Below, piece after piece: positions 9,101 to 16,553 of a stretch of DNA of 64,000 bases. The notes under the pieces were generated by a model, which was not told the origin of the DNA, made no database searches, and was given only the letters and a program-made list of their open reading frames with translations. This DNA comes from Streptomyces sp. A1136 (GTDB lineage Bacteria; Actinomycetota; Actinomycetes; Streptomycetales; Streptomycetaceae), in contig NZ_SSBJ01000011.1 of the NCBI RefSeq assembly GCF_004795055.1, positions 124,001 to 188,000 of the forward strand, given 5' to 3'. The position numbers and the translations under genes are program-made. Every line of letters starts with the position of its first letter. Positions within the stretch are counted from its first letter, which is position 1.

Positions 9101-10108
9101 CGGGAGTTCGACGGCGTCCTCCCCGTGCCCGTCGGCGACGACGAGCAGCCGGGAGGTCATGGACAGGGCGTCCTTGCCGGACAGTCCCCGGCGTACCTCG
9201 GCGGCGTAGGAGGCGCGGCGGCGCAGTTCGGGGCCGAGCAGGCGGGCGAGCTGCGTCGTGGACGGCGCGATCCGGCGGGCGGCGACAGGGCCGTCGAGCT
9301 GCTCGGTGTCCAGCAGGTGCGGAAGCCACTTGGCCCACTCCCAGTCCGCGAGCCGGTCACCGGGCACCGCCAGGGCGATGGCCACGTCGTCCGGGGCGTG
9401 GGTGGCGGCGGCCTGCACCATCAGCGCTCGGGCCACGCGCAGGCCGTCCTCGCGCGGTCCGATCACGGAGACGTTCCCGACCCGGTCCAGGGGCACGGTC
9501 AGCGGGAGTTCGGTGCCGGTGCGGAAACGGGCGGTCAGCGCCGAGGCCTCGTTGAGCATGAAGCGGTCGGGCGGGGTGAGGACGGTGGACCCCTGATCGG
9601 CGATCCGCAGGTCGCGGACCGGCATCTCGCCGGTCCCGACGCGCACGCGCAGGAAGTCACCGTCGACGCGGCGGCGCTCCCACAGCCGGGCCGGGTCGCG
9701 CACGATGTCGTACAGGGCGCTCGGCGGCGGGTTGAGCACGCCCGCGTGCTCCGCCCGAAGGCGCTCCTCGGCGGCGAGCTCCTCCCGCAGGTCCTCCAGA
9801 TAGGCGAGGTACGCCTCCCGCTGGGTGCGGCGCGTGCGCTGGGCCTTGCCGCGCTGCGAGAAGACGAGGCCGACCGAGCCGATGACGGTGACGACGAGGA
9901 TGAGGGCGCCGAGCGCCGCGAACTGGCTGTTGCGGACGACCGTCATCATCACGACCGACGACATCACGCCGGCCACGGGCAGCAGCGACATCGCGATGTT
10001 GCCCGCCTTGCCCTCGGGGAGGTTGGGCGGTGCCTCGATGGTGCGGGCCTCGGAGGCGGCCGGGGGCCTGACCGTCCTGGCGGGGCGGTGGATCAGTCGC
10101 GTGCTCAT
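6134..10108 (-). CDS. eccC: Type VII secretion ATPase EccC (fused EccCa/EccCb)
   Basis: A 1324-residue FtsK/SpoIIIE-type motor that drives substrate export at the inner membrane. Two N-terminal membrane helices lie at about residues 38-58 and 62-83, followed by a stalk. Three ATPase modules follow: Walker A GATGSGKS at 489-496 with Walker B ending VVIDEFGE (D603-E604); GGPQSGKT at 838-845 with IILVIDGF lacking the catalytic Glu; and GDSECGKT at 1124-1131 with VVLVDDYD. This matches the known EccC pattern, where only the first ATPase is fully canonical and the later ones bind substrate signals. EccCa and EccCb are one polypeptide, as in most non-ESX-1 systems. It is flanked by the MinD-like and DUF6177-like genes. 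Confidence 0.95.
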   Translation of the reverse strand: MSTRLIHRPARTVRPPAASEARTIEAPPNLPEGKAGNIAMSLLPVAGVMSSVVMMTVVRNSQFAALGALILVVTVIGSVGLVFSQRGKAQRTRRTQREAYLAYLEDLREELAAEERLRAEHAGVLNPPPSALYDIVRDPARLWERRRVDGDFLRVRVGTGEMPVRDLRIADQGSTVLTPPDRFMLNEASALTARFRTGTELPLTVPLDRVGNVSVIGPREDGLRVARALMVQAAATHAPDDVAIALAVPGDRLADWEWAKWLPHLLDTEQLDGPVAARRIAPSTTQLARLLGPELRRRASYAAEVRRGLSGKDALSMTSRLLVVADGHGEDAVELPRPDDAVGLREMGVTVLHLLDQRIQEPGHVGVRITVEGDRVLIEDLREEAPVSAHGTVDEVGVPFAEGLARMLAPLRLSAESLIDAPLSGPVDFAGLLGIEDVAHLDVPGMWAPRGERAFLRVPIGISDSHEPVLLDLKESSELGMGPHGLCVGATGSGKSELLRTLVLALVATHPPEDLALVLVDYKGGATFAPFAGLPHVAGVITNLENQAGLVERVHASLAGEVKRRQQVLKDAGNIADIGDYNALRADRRPDLDPLPHLFVVIDEFGELLTAKPDFIDLFLSIGRIGRSIGVHLLLSSQRIEGGKLKGLDTYLSYRLGLRTFSADESRTVLDTTDAFHLPPLPGFGYLKVDTSHYERFKASYVSGAYRGPVERADEQDSGPLALPYEAFNTLAEPENAQAQEQTTRRRETGPTELGVVVGQLERAAAPVRRIWLPPLPGAVALDTVAGPLDVGPRGIQLAKRRGRLMVPLGVLDDPTKQWQGEWFLDLTVAGGHAAVIGGPQSGKTTLLRTLVLSLALTHTPQEVGVYGLDLVGGGLQALAGLPHVGGIAGRADRERAARTVEEVRTMLAMREDLFREHGIDSVEQLRSLHAAGRLPQLASAEIILVIDGFGALRDDFESLDDAVVDILKRGSGYGIHVVAGMLRWNDVRIATQSNFGTRVELRLNDPSESSVDRKLAETLSPDEPGRVLTDGKLFAQVALPRTDGLADASELGSVLERTARTVRATWSGETAQPVRVLPHVLEPHLLPGPAAEPKRVPIGLDQTALAPVLIDLFRHDQHLLVLGDSECGKTNLLKTIAGGLVERYGEEELVFAIMDPRRGLRGVVPEEFNGGYAYNAKLCAGLSAGIATELERRMPDDSVPLEELEPGSWGGGPRIVVLVDDYDVLTTAGQSPLAPFLPYVPSAADIGLHFVLTRRVAGASRGMYEPLVQGLRESGASALVMAGDRSEGQLLPGVYASQQPAGRGVLVRRGQSSRLIQTVYTPG

Positions 10109-10165
10109 CTTCGTCGTCCGTCGTCCGTCGTCGTCGTGGTCGTCCGTCGTCGGCCGTCTCGGCCG
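10109..10165. repeat. GTCGTCC-type simple repeat in the spacer upstream of eccC
   Basis: The 57-bp gap between the MinD-like gene and eccC is made largely of iterated CGTCGTCC and CGTCGT units. It holds no gene and leaves no obvious strong Shine-Dalgarno sequence for eccC. It is a candidate slippage-prone site. Confidence 0.5.
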
Positions 10166-11521
10166 TCAGTGGCGCTTCTGGGAGAGCTGGAACGCGTCCG
10201 CGGCGATCCGGGTGGCGGCCGTCCTCGTGGCCCGGGCGAGCAGATCGGTACGGATGGGGCCGCCGTCCGCCAGGTGGCGGTCGTGCGGCAGTACGTGGAC
10301 GCTCGCCCCGGTGGTGCGCAGTGTCCGCACCGCCTCGTCCACGTCGATGCCCGCCTGCGCGGCCTGTTCCGTCAGGACGACGACCGTGCCGGCGATCACG
10401 TATGGGGGCAGGCCCTGCATCCACTGGAGCACCGCGTACGTGCTGGCGACGCCGTCCAAGGTCGCGGGCGTGGTCAGGACCCGGGCCTGGGAGGCGGAGA
10501 GCGCGACGCGGGCGACCTCGGCGGGCAGCGTCTCGCAGTCGACGACCGTCACGCCGAAGTAGCGGCGCAGGGCGACCATGGCCCGTTCGTAGGAGCGGGT
10601 GTCGAGCATGGCGCCGATCTGGCCCTGGCTGCCCGGCAGCAGCCAGGCGTTGTCGCGGAGCTGGACGAGGTAGCCGGTGACGTCGAGCAGCGACATCTGC
10701 GGCTCGATGATGTCGGCGACGTCACCGGTGGTCCAGCGCAGGGAGTCGGCGCCGAGCCGGATGGGCAGCGAGCCGAGGGCCGGGTCGGCCTCGACCAAGA
10801 GCACCGGGTCTTGGCGGTAGTGCGCGAACGTCGTGCCCAGCAGGGCGGCGACCGTGGACTTGCCCGCGCCGCCGCGGATGGAGGTGACGGCTATCTGGCG
10901 GCCGGTCGTCACCGGCTGCTGGAGCAGCTCGGCGGTGCCGGAGGCTTCGGCGACCTCGCGGGCGACGGACGAGGAAACGGTTCGCCAGAGCGCGCCGGCG
11001 GCACGGGCCAGGAAGGGCTCACCGTTACGGGGCTTGCGGCGGGCGCCGACCAGACCGGGGTCGACCGCGGGCCGGGAGTCGAGGGCGCGCGCCGGGCGGG
11101 GCCCGGCGTCGGCGGGGTGGCCCTGGGGAGGGTACGGGGCTTGGTGCTGCGGGGCCTGGTGTTGCGGCGCGGGGGTCCGGGGCGCGGCGGTCTGCGGGGC
11201 CGGGACGTACGGTGCCGGAGCCTGGGCGGGCCGGCCCTGGGCGGGCGGCGTCGGGGTGGCCGGCGTCTGGTACGGGTACCCGTACGCGCCGTCCCCGGCG
11301 CCCGTGACGGGCTGCTGCTGGTGGGGGCCGGCCGCGGGCACCGGCCGCGCGGGGTCGTGGCCGTCGGGCGCCGGGAACTCCCCGCCGGGCCCCGGCCCCT
11401 GGGCGGGGGTCACGCCCTGCGGGTCGGGCCCGACCGGCCCCTGTCCCTCGGGCAACGGCTGCCCCCCGGCGCCCCTCAGGTCGCGAAGGACATCGCCCTG
11501 CCAGTTGTCTCCGCTCGGCAT
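10166..11521 (-). CDS. MinD/EspI-like ATPase of type VII secretion locus
   Basis: A 451-residue protein. The first 150 residues are a Pro/Gln/Ala-rich disordered region, followed by a basic segment (RRKPRNG) and then a SIMIBI-class ATPase domain. The P-loop is RGGAGKST at residues 216-223, with an Arg where MinD/ParA proteins usually have the signature Lys. Proteins of this layout (Pro-rich tail plus MinD-like ATPase) occur in ESX loci, for example EspI of mycobacterial ESX-1, where EspI has been linked to regulation of secretion under low ATP. It lies between eccD and eccC on the same strand, supporting a regulatory or docking role at the secretion complex. That role is inferred. Confidence 0.8.
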   Translation of the reverse strand: MPSGDNWQGDVLRDLRGAGGQPLPEGQGPVGPDPQGVTPAQGPGPGGEFPAPDGHDPARPVPAAGPHQQQPVTGAGDGAYGYPYQTPATPTPPAQGRPAQAPAPYVPAPQTAAPRTPAPQHQAPQHQAPYPPQGHPADAGPRPARALDSRPAVDPGLVGARRKPRNGEPFLARAAGALWRTVSSSVAREVAEASGTAELLQQPVTTGRQIAVTSIRGGAGKSTVAALLGTTFAHYRQDPVLLVEADPALGSLPIRLGADSLRWTTGDVADIIEPQMSLLDVTGYLVQLRDNAWLLPGSQGQIGAMLDTRSYERAMVALRRYFGVTVVDCETLPAEVARVALSASQARVLTTPATLDGVASTYAVLQWMQGLPPYVIAGTVVVLTEQAAQAGIDVDEAVRTLRTTGASVHVLPHDRHLADGGPIRTDLLARATRTAATRIAADAFQLSQKRH

Positions 11522-11582
11522 CCCTGCCCCTACCCCTCTTGTACCGACCTGCCGCCCCGCCCGGAGCCGCCTGCGAGTTGAC

Positions 11583-12935
11583 TCAGAACTTGTCGAGCAG
11601 CTGCCCGTAGACGCCGAACACCCCGACGGCCAACGGGAACAGCCCCACCACGCCGACGGATTCGACGAAGTCGGCCGTACGCCGCAGCCGCACCTGCACG
11701 TGCTCGGGCGGCTGCACGGCGAGCCCGAGCAGCGGCAGCAGCGCGGCCACGCACAGCACGACCAGCGCCCCGGTGCCGCCGCCGTGACCGATCCACAGCA
11801 GCACGAGGCGTACGAGGAGGACGGCCGCCGCGGCGAGCAGCGCCACCACCTCCGCGACCAGCGGGAACGCCCGCGCCCGCGACAGCAGCACCACGGCGAC
11901 GAGCGACGGCAGCAACACGGTCCACACGTTCGGCTCCGCGGCCAGCGTGAGCAACCAGCCCGCGGCGGCGGCCGAGACGGCGGTCGCGATCGTCGCGAGG
12001 GCGAGGCCGCGGTGCGTGGCGGCGAGGGCGTTGCCCACCTGGTGGCGGCTTACGGAGGCGCCGCCGGAGCGCGTGTCGTCAAGCGCCGTCAGTCCCGAAG
12101 CCATCAGCGCGAGCCGCGGCAGCAGCCCGAGCAGCATCACGGAGAACAGGGCCATGACCGTACCGAGGCGCGCGGGTTCGTCCTGGACGGCGGCGACCGC
12201 CTCCCACACGAGCGTGATCCCGGCGACCGCGCCGGCGCCGATGAGTCCGCCGCGGCCGAGCGGGGAGAAGTAGCCGAGCATCACGAGCGTCACGACCAGC
12301 GCGCCCGCGACGGCGGCGAGCCGCAGGACCCACGGCCAGTGGTGGGCGTCGGCGGCGGTCCACGCCGTCAGCACGCCGAGGCCCCCGGAGGCGAAGAGAA
12401 GCGCGGTGGCCAGGCCCCGGTTGCCCTGCCCGAGTCGTGCGCCGACCGCGCCGGCGGCCAGCAGGACGAGAGTGACGACCAGCAGGGCGCCGGCCAGGGT
12501 GTCGAGGGCGACCTCGCGCCGGGCCAGCAGGGCGGCGGTCATCGTGAAGAGCACCGTCGCGACCCCGGCGCTGCCCCGCCGGGCGGCGGGACGCCAGCGC
12601 CAGGCCCGCAGGTCGAGGTCGTCGGCCACCAGGTCGGTCACGTCATGGACGACGGGAGCGGGCGGCGCGGAGTGGATCCTGACGAGGCGCAGGACGGCGC
12701 CGTCGGCTATGCCGGCCGAGGCCAGCGTGCTGTCCTGCGGGAGCGCCGAGCCGTCCGAGGTCAGCAACTGGCGCGTCATCGGCCGCGATGCCGCCCGGTC
12801 GTCGAGCAACTGGAGTATGTCCGGGAGCAACTGCCCGATCGGCGTATCGGAGGGCAGGACCATGTCGGCCCGGCGTCGCTCGCCGACCAGGGTCACCCGG
12901 GACAGCTGTGCTCGGGAAGTCGTTGCTGTGCTCAC
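11583..12935 (-). CDS. eccD: Type VII secretion integral membrane protein EccD
   Basis: A 450-residue protein with an N-terminal ubiquitin-like domain (residues about 8-80, beginning RVTLVGERRRADMVLPS) followed by about eleven hydrophobic segments. This is the standard layout of EccD, the membrane channel scaffold of ESX systems. The frame is open back to 13298, but upstream residues are a shadow of the next gene, so the GTG at 12935 (VSTATTSRAQLS) is the start; another GTG sits one codon earlier. It is 61 bp upstream of the MinD-like ATPase gene and 74 bp downstream of the Gln-rich membrane protein. Confidence 0.9.
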   Translation of the reverse strand: MSTATTSRAQLSRVTLVGERRRADMVLPSDTPIGQLLPDILQLLDDRAASRPMTRQLLTSDGSALPQDSTLASAGIADGAVLRLVRIHSAPPAPVVHDVTDLVADDLDLRAWRWRPAARRGSAGVATVLFTMTAALLARREVALDTLAGALLVVTLVLLAAGAVGARLGQGNRGLATALLFASGGLGVLTAWTAADAHHWPWVLRLAAVAGALVVTLVMLGYFSPLGRGGLIGAGAVAGITLVWEAVAAVQDEPARLGTVMALFSVMLLGLLPRLALMASGLTALDDTRSGGASVSRHQVGNALAATHRGLALATIATAVSAAAAGWLLTLAAEPNVWTVLLPSLVAVVLLSRARAFPLVAEVVALLAAAAVLLVRLVLLWIGHGGGTGALVVLCVAALLPLLGLAVQPPEHVQVRLRRTADFVESVGVVGLFPLAVGVFGVYGQLLDKF

Positions 12936-13009
12936 CACTTGCAGGAACCTACCATCGCGGTGTCGCGGGCCTTCGGGGACGAGATCTCGGCGAGGTGCCG
13001 GTGGGATGT

Positions 13010-13462
13010 CTACGAGTGGGATGTCTGCGAGCCGCCCGGCTGGGGCGACTTCGACACCGGCGTGGACGGTGCCTTGGACGGCTTCGGGGATTTCGACGGG
13101 TGCCCCGTCGCGGCCGGGGTCGGGCCCTTCGACGGGCCCGGGCCGGCGGCCTTCGACGCGGCCGGCGCGAGCGACGGGTCGGGCTGCTTCGGCGGCTGCC
13201 CGAACTGTTGCATCTGGCTCTGCTGTTGCTGCTGTTGTTTCTGCTGCTCTGCCTTCTGCTTCGCCAGCGTCGCCTGGATGAAGGACCAGCCGACGCACCC
13301 CGCGCAGAGGACGGCCGCGATCGCGATGCCGGCGAACAGCTTCCCGAGCCGTTCGTCCGCCGTGCGCCGCGCCCGCTGCGCGCCGAACAGCAGCGCGTCA
13401 CGCATCCTGCGCCGGCGTACCGCCACCGACTCCAGCAGCTGACTGTCGTAGTCCCGTGCCAT
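13010..13462 (-). CDS. Gln/Pro-rich single-pass membrane protein at head of type VII operon
   Basis: A 150-residue protein starting MARDYDSQLLESVAVRRRR, with GGAGG about 12 nt upstream. A basic N-terminal stretch precedes one membrane helix (about residues 43-63, FAGIAIAAVLCAGCVGWSFI), then a Gln-rich coiled segment (KQKAEQQKQQQQQQ) and a Pro/Ser/Lys-rich tail. The layout of a short cytoplasmic basic region, one helix and a long outer tail recalls the N-terminus of EccB, but the EccB core is missing. It is the first gene of the rightmost type VII transcript. It is probably a small component or assembly factor; no named family is recognised. Confidence 0.7.
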   Translation of the reverse strand: MARDYDSQLLESVAVRRRRMRDALLFGAQRARRTADERLGKLFAGIAIAAVLCAGCVGWSFIQATLAKQKAEQQKQQQQQQSQMQQFGQPPKQPDPSLAPAASKAAGPGPSKGPTPAATGHPSKSPKPSKAPSTPVSKSPQPGGSQTSHS

Positions 13463-13502
13463 GTGCCGCCCGCCGCCTCCCCCCGTGTTTTGCCTGTGCA
13501 AC

Positions 13503-13515
13503 ATAAAGCATTTAT
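13503..13515. promoter_or_regulatory. AT-rich dyad upstream of the type VII operon
   Basis: ATAAAGCATTTAT has 5-bp perfect arms around GCA, inside an AT-rich island (about 13495-13530) in otherwise 70%-plus GC sequence. It lies 41-53 bp before the ATG at 13462, where a promoter or operator is expected, in the divergent gap shared with the Bax inhibitor-like gene. No regulator is identified. Confidence 0.45.
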
Positions 13516-13690
13516 CAGCTTTGAACACAGCGTGGCGGCTCGTCCGCGCGCCGCGCTGACACCGTCACGACATCTCCCGCGCGGTTCGCCTCGCCTTCTC
13601 CTAAGATCCTCCTCCAGCAGTAGGGTGGTTTCTTTGCGAACGCATTACTCTTGAGGCGACGGCCGCGTCCCGCGGCCACGGAGGAGTGAG

Positions 13691-14539
13691 ATGAGGAGCA
13701 GTAACCCGGTCTTCTCGCGACGGGGGTTCAGCCGCGACACCGGCGGCTACGCGGGCTTTGACGCGCAGCAGGCCGGGACCGCGACCAACCCGTACGCGAC
13801 GAACCCCTACGCGGCGGACCCCGTCACCGGGATGCCGCAGGCGCCGGCGCGCGGCCATGTGATGACCATGGACGACGTGGTGAGCCGTACGGCCATGACG
13901 CTCGGCACCGTGGTGCTGACGGCGGTCATCTCCTGGATCGCGCTGCCCGTCGACCCGGCCAACATCAACAAGTCGTACGGCATCGCCATCGGCGCCGCGC
14001 TCATCGCGATGGTGCTGGCGCTCGTCCAGTCGTTCAAGCGCAAGCCCGTCCCCGGGCTGATCCTGGGCTACGCGGCCTTCGAGGGCGTGTTCCTCGGCGT
14101 CATCAGCTCGGCCACCAGCACCTACTTCGGTGGGGGCGTGGTCATCCAGGCCGTGCTGGGCACGATGTGCGTCTTCGCCGCCGTGCTCTTCGCGTACAAG
14201 ATGCGCTGGATCCGTGTCACGCGCCGTTTCACCGGCTTCGTGATGGCCGCCGCCATGGGCTTCATGCTGCTCATGGTCGTGAACCTGCTGTTCTCCCTGT
14301 TCGGCGGCGGCGACGGCCTCGGCTTCCGCAGCGGCGGTCTGGGCATCCTGTTCGGCGTCGTCGGCGTGATCCTCGGCGCGTGTTTCCTCGCCATGGACTT
14401 CAAGCAGGTCGAGGACGGCATCGCGTACGGCGCCCCGCGCGAGGAGTCCTGGCTGGCGGCCTTCGGCCTCACCCTGACCCTGGTGTGGATCTACCTGGAG
14501 CTGCTGCGGCTGTTCCAGATCCTCTCCGGTGACGACTAG
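13691..14539 (+). CDS. Bax inhibitor-1/YccA family membrane protein
   Basis: A 282-residue protein. A Tyr/Asn/Pro-rich cytoplasmic N-terminus (residues 1-60) is followed by about seven membrane helices ending in a helix near the C-terminus, the standard Bax inhibitor-1 fold. An acidic pair near the C-terminus (MDFKQVEDGIAYGAP) fits the conserved aspartates of the BI-1 family calcium-leak pore. GGAGG lies 5-6 nt before the ATG. It is transcribed away from the type VII cluster and followed by a strong hairpin terminator, so it is probably monocistronic. Bacterial members are membrane proteins of uncertain physiological role. Confidence 0.9.
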   Translation: MRSSNPVFSRRGFSRDTGGYAGFDAQQAGTATNPYATNPYAADPVTGMPQAPARGHVMTMDDVVSRTAMTLGTVVLTAVISWIALPVDPANINKSYGIAIGAALIAMVLALVQSFKRKPVPGLILGYAAFEGVFLGVISSATSTYFGGGVVIQAVLGTMCVFAAVLFAYKMRWIRVTRRFTGFVMAAAMGFMLLMVVNLLFSLFGGGDGLGFRSGGLGILFGVVGVILGACFLAMDFKQVEDGIAYGAPREESWLAAFGLTLTLVWIYLELLRLFQILSGDD

Positions 14540-14585
14540 GTCGTCGGGCCCGGCCGGCAGGTGTCAGGCCGGCAGGTCCGGCGTG

Positions 14586-14625
14586 GGGAAGGCCCCGCGA
14601 GCGATTGCGCTCGCGGGGCCTTCCC
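14586..14625. terminator. Strong hairpin terminator after the Bax inhibitor-like gene
   Basis: Perfect 17-bp arms (14586-14602 and 14609-14625) around a 6-nt loop GATTGC. It sits between a plus gene ending at 14539 and a minus gene ending at 14710, so it can stop transcription from both sides. Confidence 0.85.
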
Positions 14626-14709
14626 GCGTCCTGGAGCGGTACGGATCGGGGTAGGTCGGGGGACTCGGCCGGTCGGGGGACCTCGTGCGGTGCGGACGGG
14701 GGCAGGGGC

Positions 14710-14940
14710 TCAGCCGAGTCTGCGGGCGGCCCTGCGGAGGTCGTACTCGTGGATGATCGCCTTGGCCTGGCCGTACGAGAGATCGTGCGCGCCGCGCAGC
14801 CAGCTGACCTTCTCCTCGAACCGGACGAGGGAGGGGCCGTCGTCCACGGTGCGCAGCCAGTCGGACACTTCACGACCGGTGGTCAGGGGAATTCTGTCGA
14901 TCATGTTGCGGTGTGTCTGCTCCGAGAACTCTACGGACAT
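14710..14940 (-). CDS. Small DUF4287-like protein
   Basis: A 76-residue soluble protein starting MSVEFSEQTHRNMIDRIP, with GGAGG 5 nt before the ATG. It has the short helical pattern with a central WLR and a basic end seen in proteins named DUF4287 (family recalled from memory). The C-terminus HEYDLRRAARRLG is strongly basic. There is no signal peptide or membrane segment. It lies between two terminating genes and is probably expressed alone. No function is known. Confidence 0.75.
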   Translation of the reverse strand: MSVEFSEQTHRNMIDRIPLTTGREVSDWLRTVDDGPSLVRFEEKVSWLRGAHDLSYGQAKAIIHEYDLRRAARRLG

Positions 14941-15038
14941 GGGCGCCTCCGGAGGTATCGCCTTGTTCTCTTCACGACACCGTGCCTCAGCGTTCGCCCG
15001 TTGGCAATGCCGCCGGGACGGCGCGTAAGGTCGGCCGG

Positions 15039-15407
15039 GTGCTTGATACTTCGCCCCTGACCGCCGCCGTCGAACGTTTCGCCGACCGGCTGAGGTCCGC
15101 TCCGCAGAGCCGGCTCCAGCGCGGCGCCGCCGCCGAGGCACTGGAACTGGCCCGCGAGCTCGCGGTGCGGGCCCAGCGGCTGGAGGACGCGGCCCGGGAC
15201 CCGAAGGGGGCGGCTCCGGCGCGCGTCGTGCCGGACGCGGGCGTCTTCGTCGTCGGCGACCAGGTCGCGGTGACCGGTCAGGACCTCGCCGAGGCACTGC
15301 GCGCGGCGGCCGCGACGGCCGCACAGGACGGCGGAACGGCCCCGTCCGCCATGCTGGACGAGGCCGTGCGACTGGTGGAGCAGGCGGAACTCAGAGCGAT
15401 GCGATGA
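15039..15407 (+). CDS. Small conserved actinobacterial hypothetical protein
   Basis: A 122-residue Ala/Arg/Glu-rich protein that is almost entirely helical, starting VLDTSPLTAAVERFADRL at the GTG at 15039 with AAGG about 8 nt upstream. The frame is open farther upstream, but that part overlaps the divergent DUF4287-like gene and lacks a ribosome site. There are no membrane segments or cysteines. Its 3' end overlaps the convergent gene by 17 bp. Codon use is normal for the genome, supporting a real gene. The family is not recognised. Confidence 0.65.
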   Translation: MLDTSPLTAAVERFADRLRSAPQSRLQRGAAAEALELARELAVRAQRLEDAARDPKGAAPARVVPDAGVFVVGDQVAVTGQDLAEALRAAAATAAQDGGTAPSAMLDEAVRLVEQAELRAMR

Positions 15408-16233
15408 CGCGGTCCGCGAGGATGTAGACGTTGCTCTCCGGGTCCTCGGCGTCACCGCAGGAGAAGGTCAGGGCGTACGCGCCGGAGATCCCCGAGCCGC
15501 CGAGCAGCACCGGGGCGGTACCCGAGCGCAGGGCCTGCGCCAGGCGCTCCGCCGTCTCCCGGTGGCCCGGGGTCATACACAGCGTCGTGCCGTCGGTGAA
15601 GACGTACACGTCCAGGGTGCCCAGCGGGCCGGGGCGGACGTCCGCGAGGGCCGTACGGGCCTCCGCGAGCTCTTCCAGGCGGCTGACGGTGCGCTCGTGG
15701 TCCACGCCCGGGTGCGGGGCCTGGACGGGTACGAAATCGGGGTGCGAGGGATGGCGCCTGCGGGCGGCGGCCAGCTCGGCCGAGTCCTCCGGGTAGTCGT
15801 CCAGCAGGTCCTCGCCGAGGACCGGCTCCAGACCCACGAGGTCGGCCTGCCGGGGCAGGAACACCGGGCTGTCCTCGCCGAGACCGGGCAGACCGCCCAG
15901 CAGCGAGCCCGGGGCCTCCCCGGCGAAGCTGGGAGAGGCGTCGGCGGCGTCGCGGGCCTCCTGCGCGGCCCAGAAGGCCCGCGCTTCGGCCAGCTCCCGC
16001 TCCCGCTCCTCCGCGAGGGCTTCGGCGACGGCGGCTCGTATCTCGGCGGCGGGGGACTCCACGGCGCTGCGGGCGTGCGGGACGGCCGCGCCGCGCGGGT
16101 GGGCCGGCATCGCCAGCTCGCCGCGCAGGGCCGTGACCTGCTTACGCAGTCCGTGTACGGCGTGCAGCGCAGCGGCGCCCACGGCCGTGGCAGCGGCCGT
16201 GGTCAGCAGCAGGGCAAGAGACATGGCGCTCAC
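15391..16233 (-). CDS. Membrane-anchored hypothetical protein
   Basis: A 280-residue protein with one N-terminal membrane helix (about residues 5-25), a short coiled region (LRKQVTALRGEL), an acidic Glu/Ala-rich segment around residues 65-95, and a C-terminal alpha/beta-looking domain with two cysteines (about 200-280). The N-terminus resembles an anchor more than a cleaved signal. It is convergent with the 122-residue gene and overlaps its last 17 bp. It is not recognised as a named family; no catalytic motif is visible. Confidence 0.7.
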   Translation of the reverse strand: MSAMSLALLLTTAAATAVGAAALHAVHGLRKQVTALRGELAMPAHPRGAAVPHARSAVESPAAEIRAAVAEALAEERERELAEARAFWAAQEARDAADASPSFAGEAPGSLLGGLPGLGEDSPVFLPRQADLVGLEPVLGEDLLDDYPEDSAELAAARRRHPSHPDFVPVQAPHPGVDHERTVSRLEELAEARTALADVRPGPLGTLDVYVFTDGTTLCMTPGHRETAERLAQALRSGTAPVLLGGSGISGAYALTFSCGDAEDPESNVYILADRVIASL

Positions 16234-16382
16234 TGACTAACTCCTGGTTGATTCGATCCCCCGACTTCCTACATCAGCTTGACGTGTGCTGGGAATGGCA
16301 TGCAGTGCATTACGTCATGAATTGGACAGGTCGTTGGTCCCTCGCTGCCCTCACGCGCTTCCCTGACCTGCGCAAATGCCGA

Positions 16383-16413
16383 TCCCCCAGGACATAGGTC
16401 ACATCCTGGGGGA
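16383..16413. other. Perfect 10-bp hairpin in the 320-bp gap 16234-16553
   Basis: TCCCCCAGGA (16383-16392) pairs with TCCTGGGGGA (16404-16413) across an 11-nt loop, about 150 bp upstream of the membrane-anchored gene. The rest of this 320-bp gap holds no gene I can support; it must contain the promoter of the minus-strand gene starting at 16233 and the terminator of the thiolase. Confidence 0.5.
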
Positions 16414-16511
16414 GATTCGGTCACAGCTCGGCCGCGACGGGGTTGGAACCGACTACGGAGAGTCGGCGCGGCCGGCGCCCCGTCGGGGCCGCGCCACCGC
16501 TGCGGGCAGGT

Positions 16512-16534
16512 GCGCCCCTCGTTCCTCGGGGCGC
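16512..16534 (-). terminator. Probable thiolase terminator
   Basis: GCGCCCC (16512-16518) pairs with GGGGCGC (16528-16534) across a 9-nt loop, 20-42 bp after the thiolase stop at 16554. The stem is short but all G/C. Confidence 0.55.
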
Positions 16535-16553
16535 CCCTACCCTCCGCTACGGC

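Noticed and set aside
7355..11581. A 1408-codon plus-strand frame opposite eccC and the MinD-like gene
   Set aside because: Shadow frame. The opposite strand carries Walker motifs and conserved type VII proteins over the same bases.
1..13462. Developmental esx/bldB locus of Streptomyces
   Set aside because: No bldB-like gene or the expected eccB/mycP neighbours were seen; the cluster is of the accessory, toxin-bearing type.
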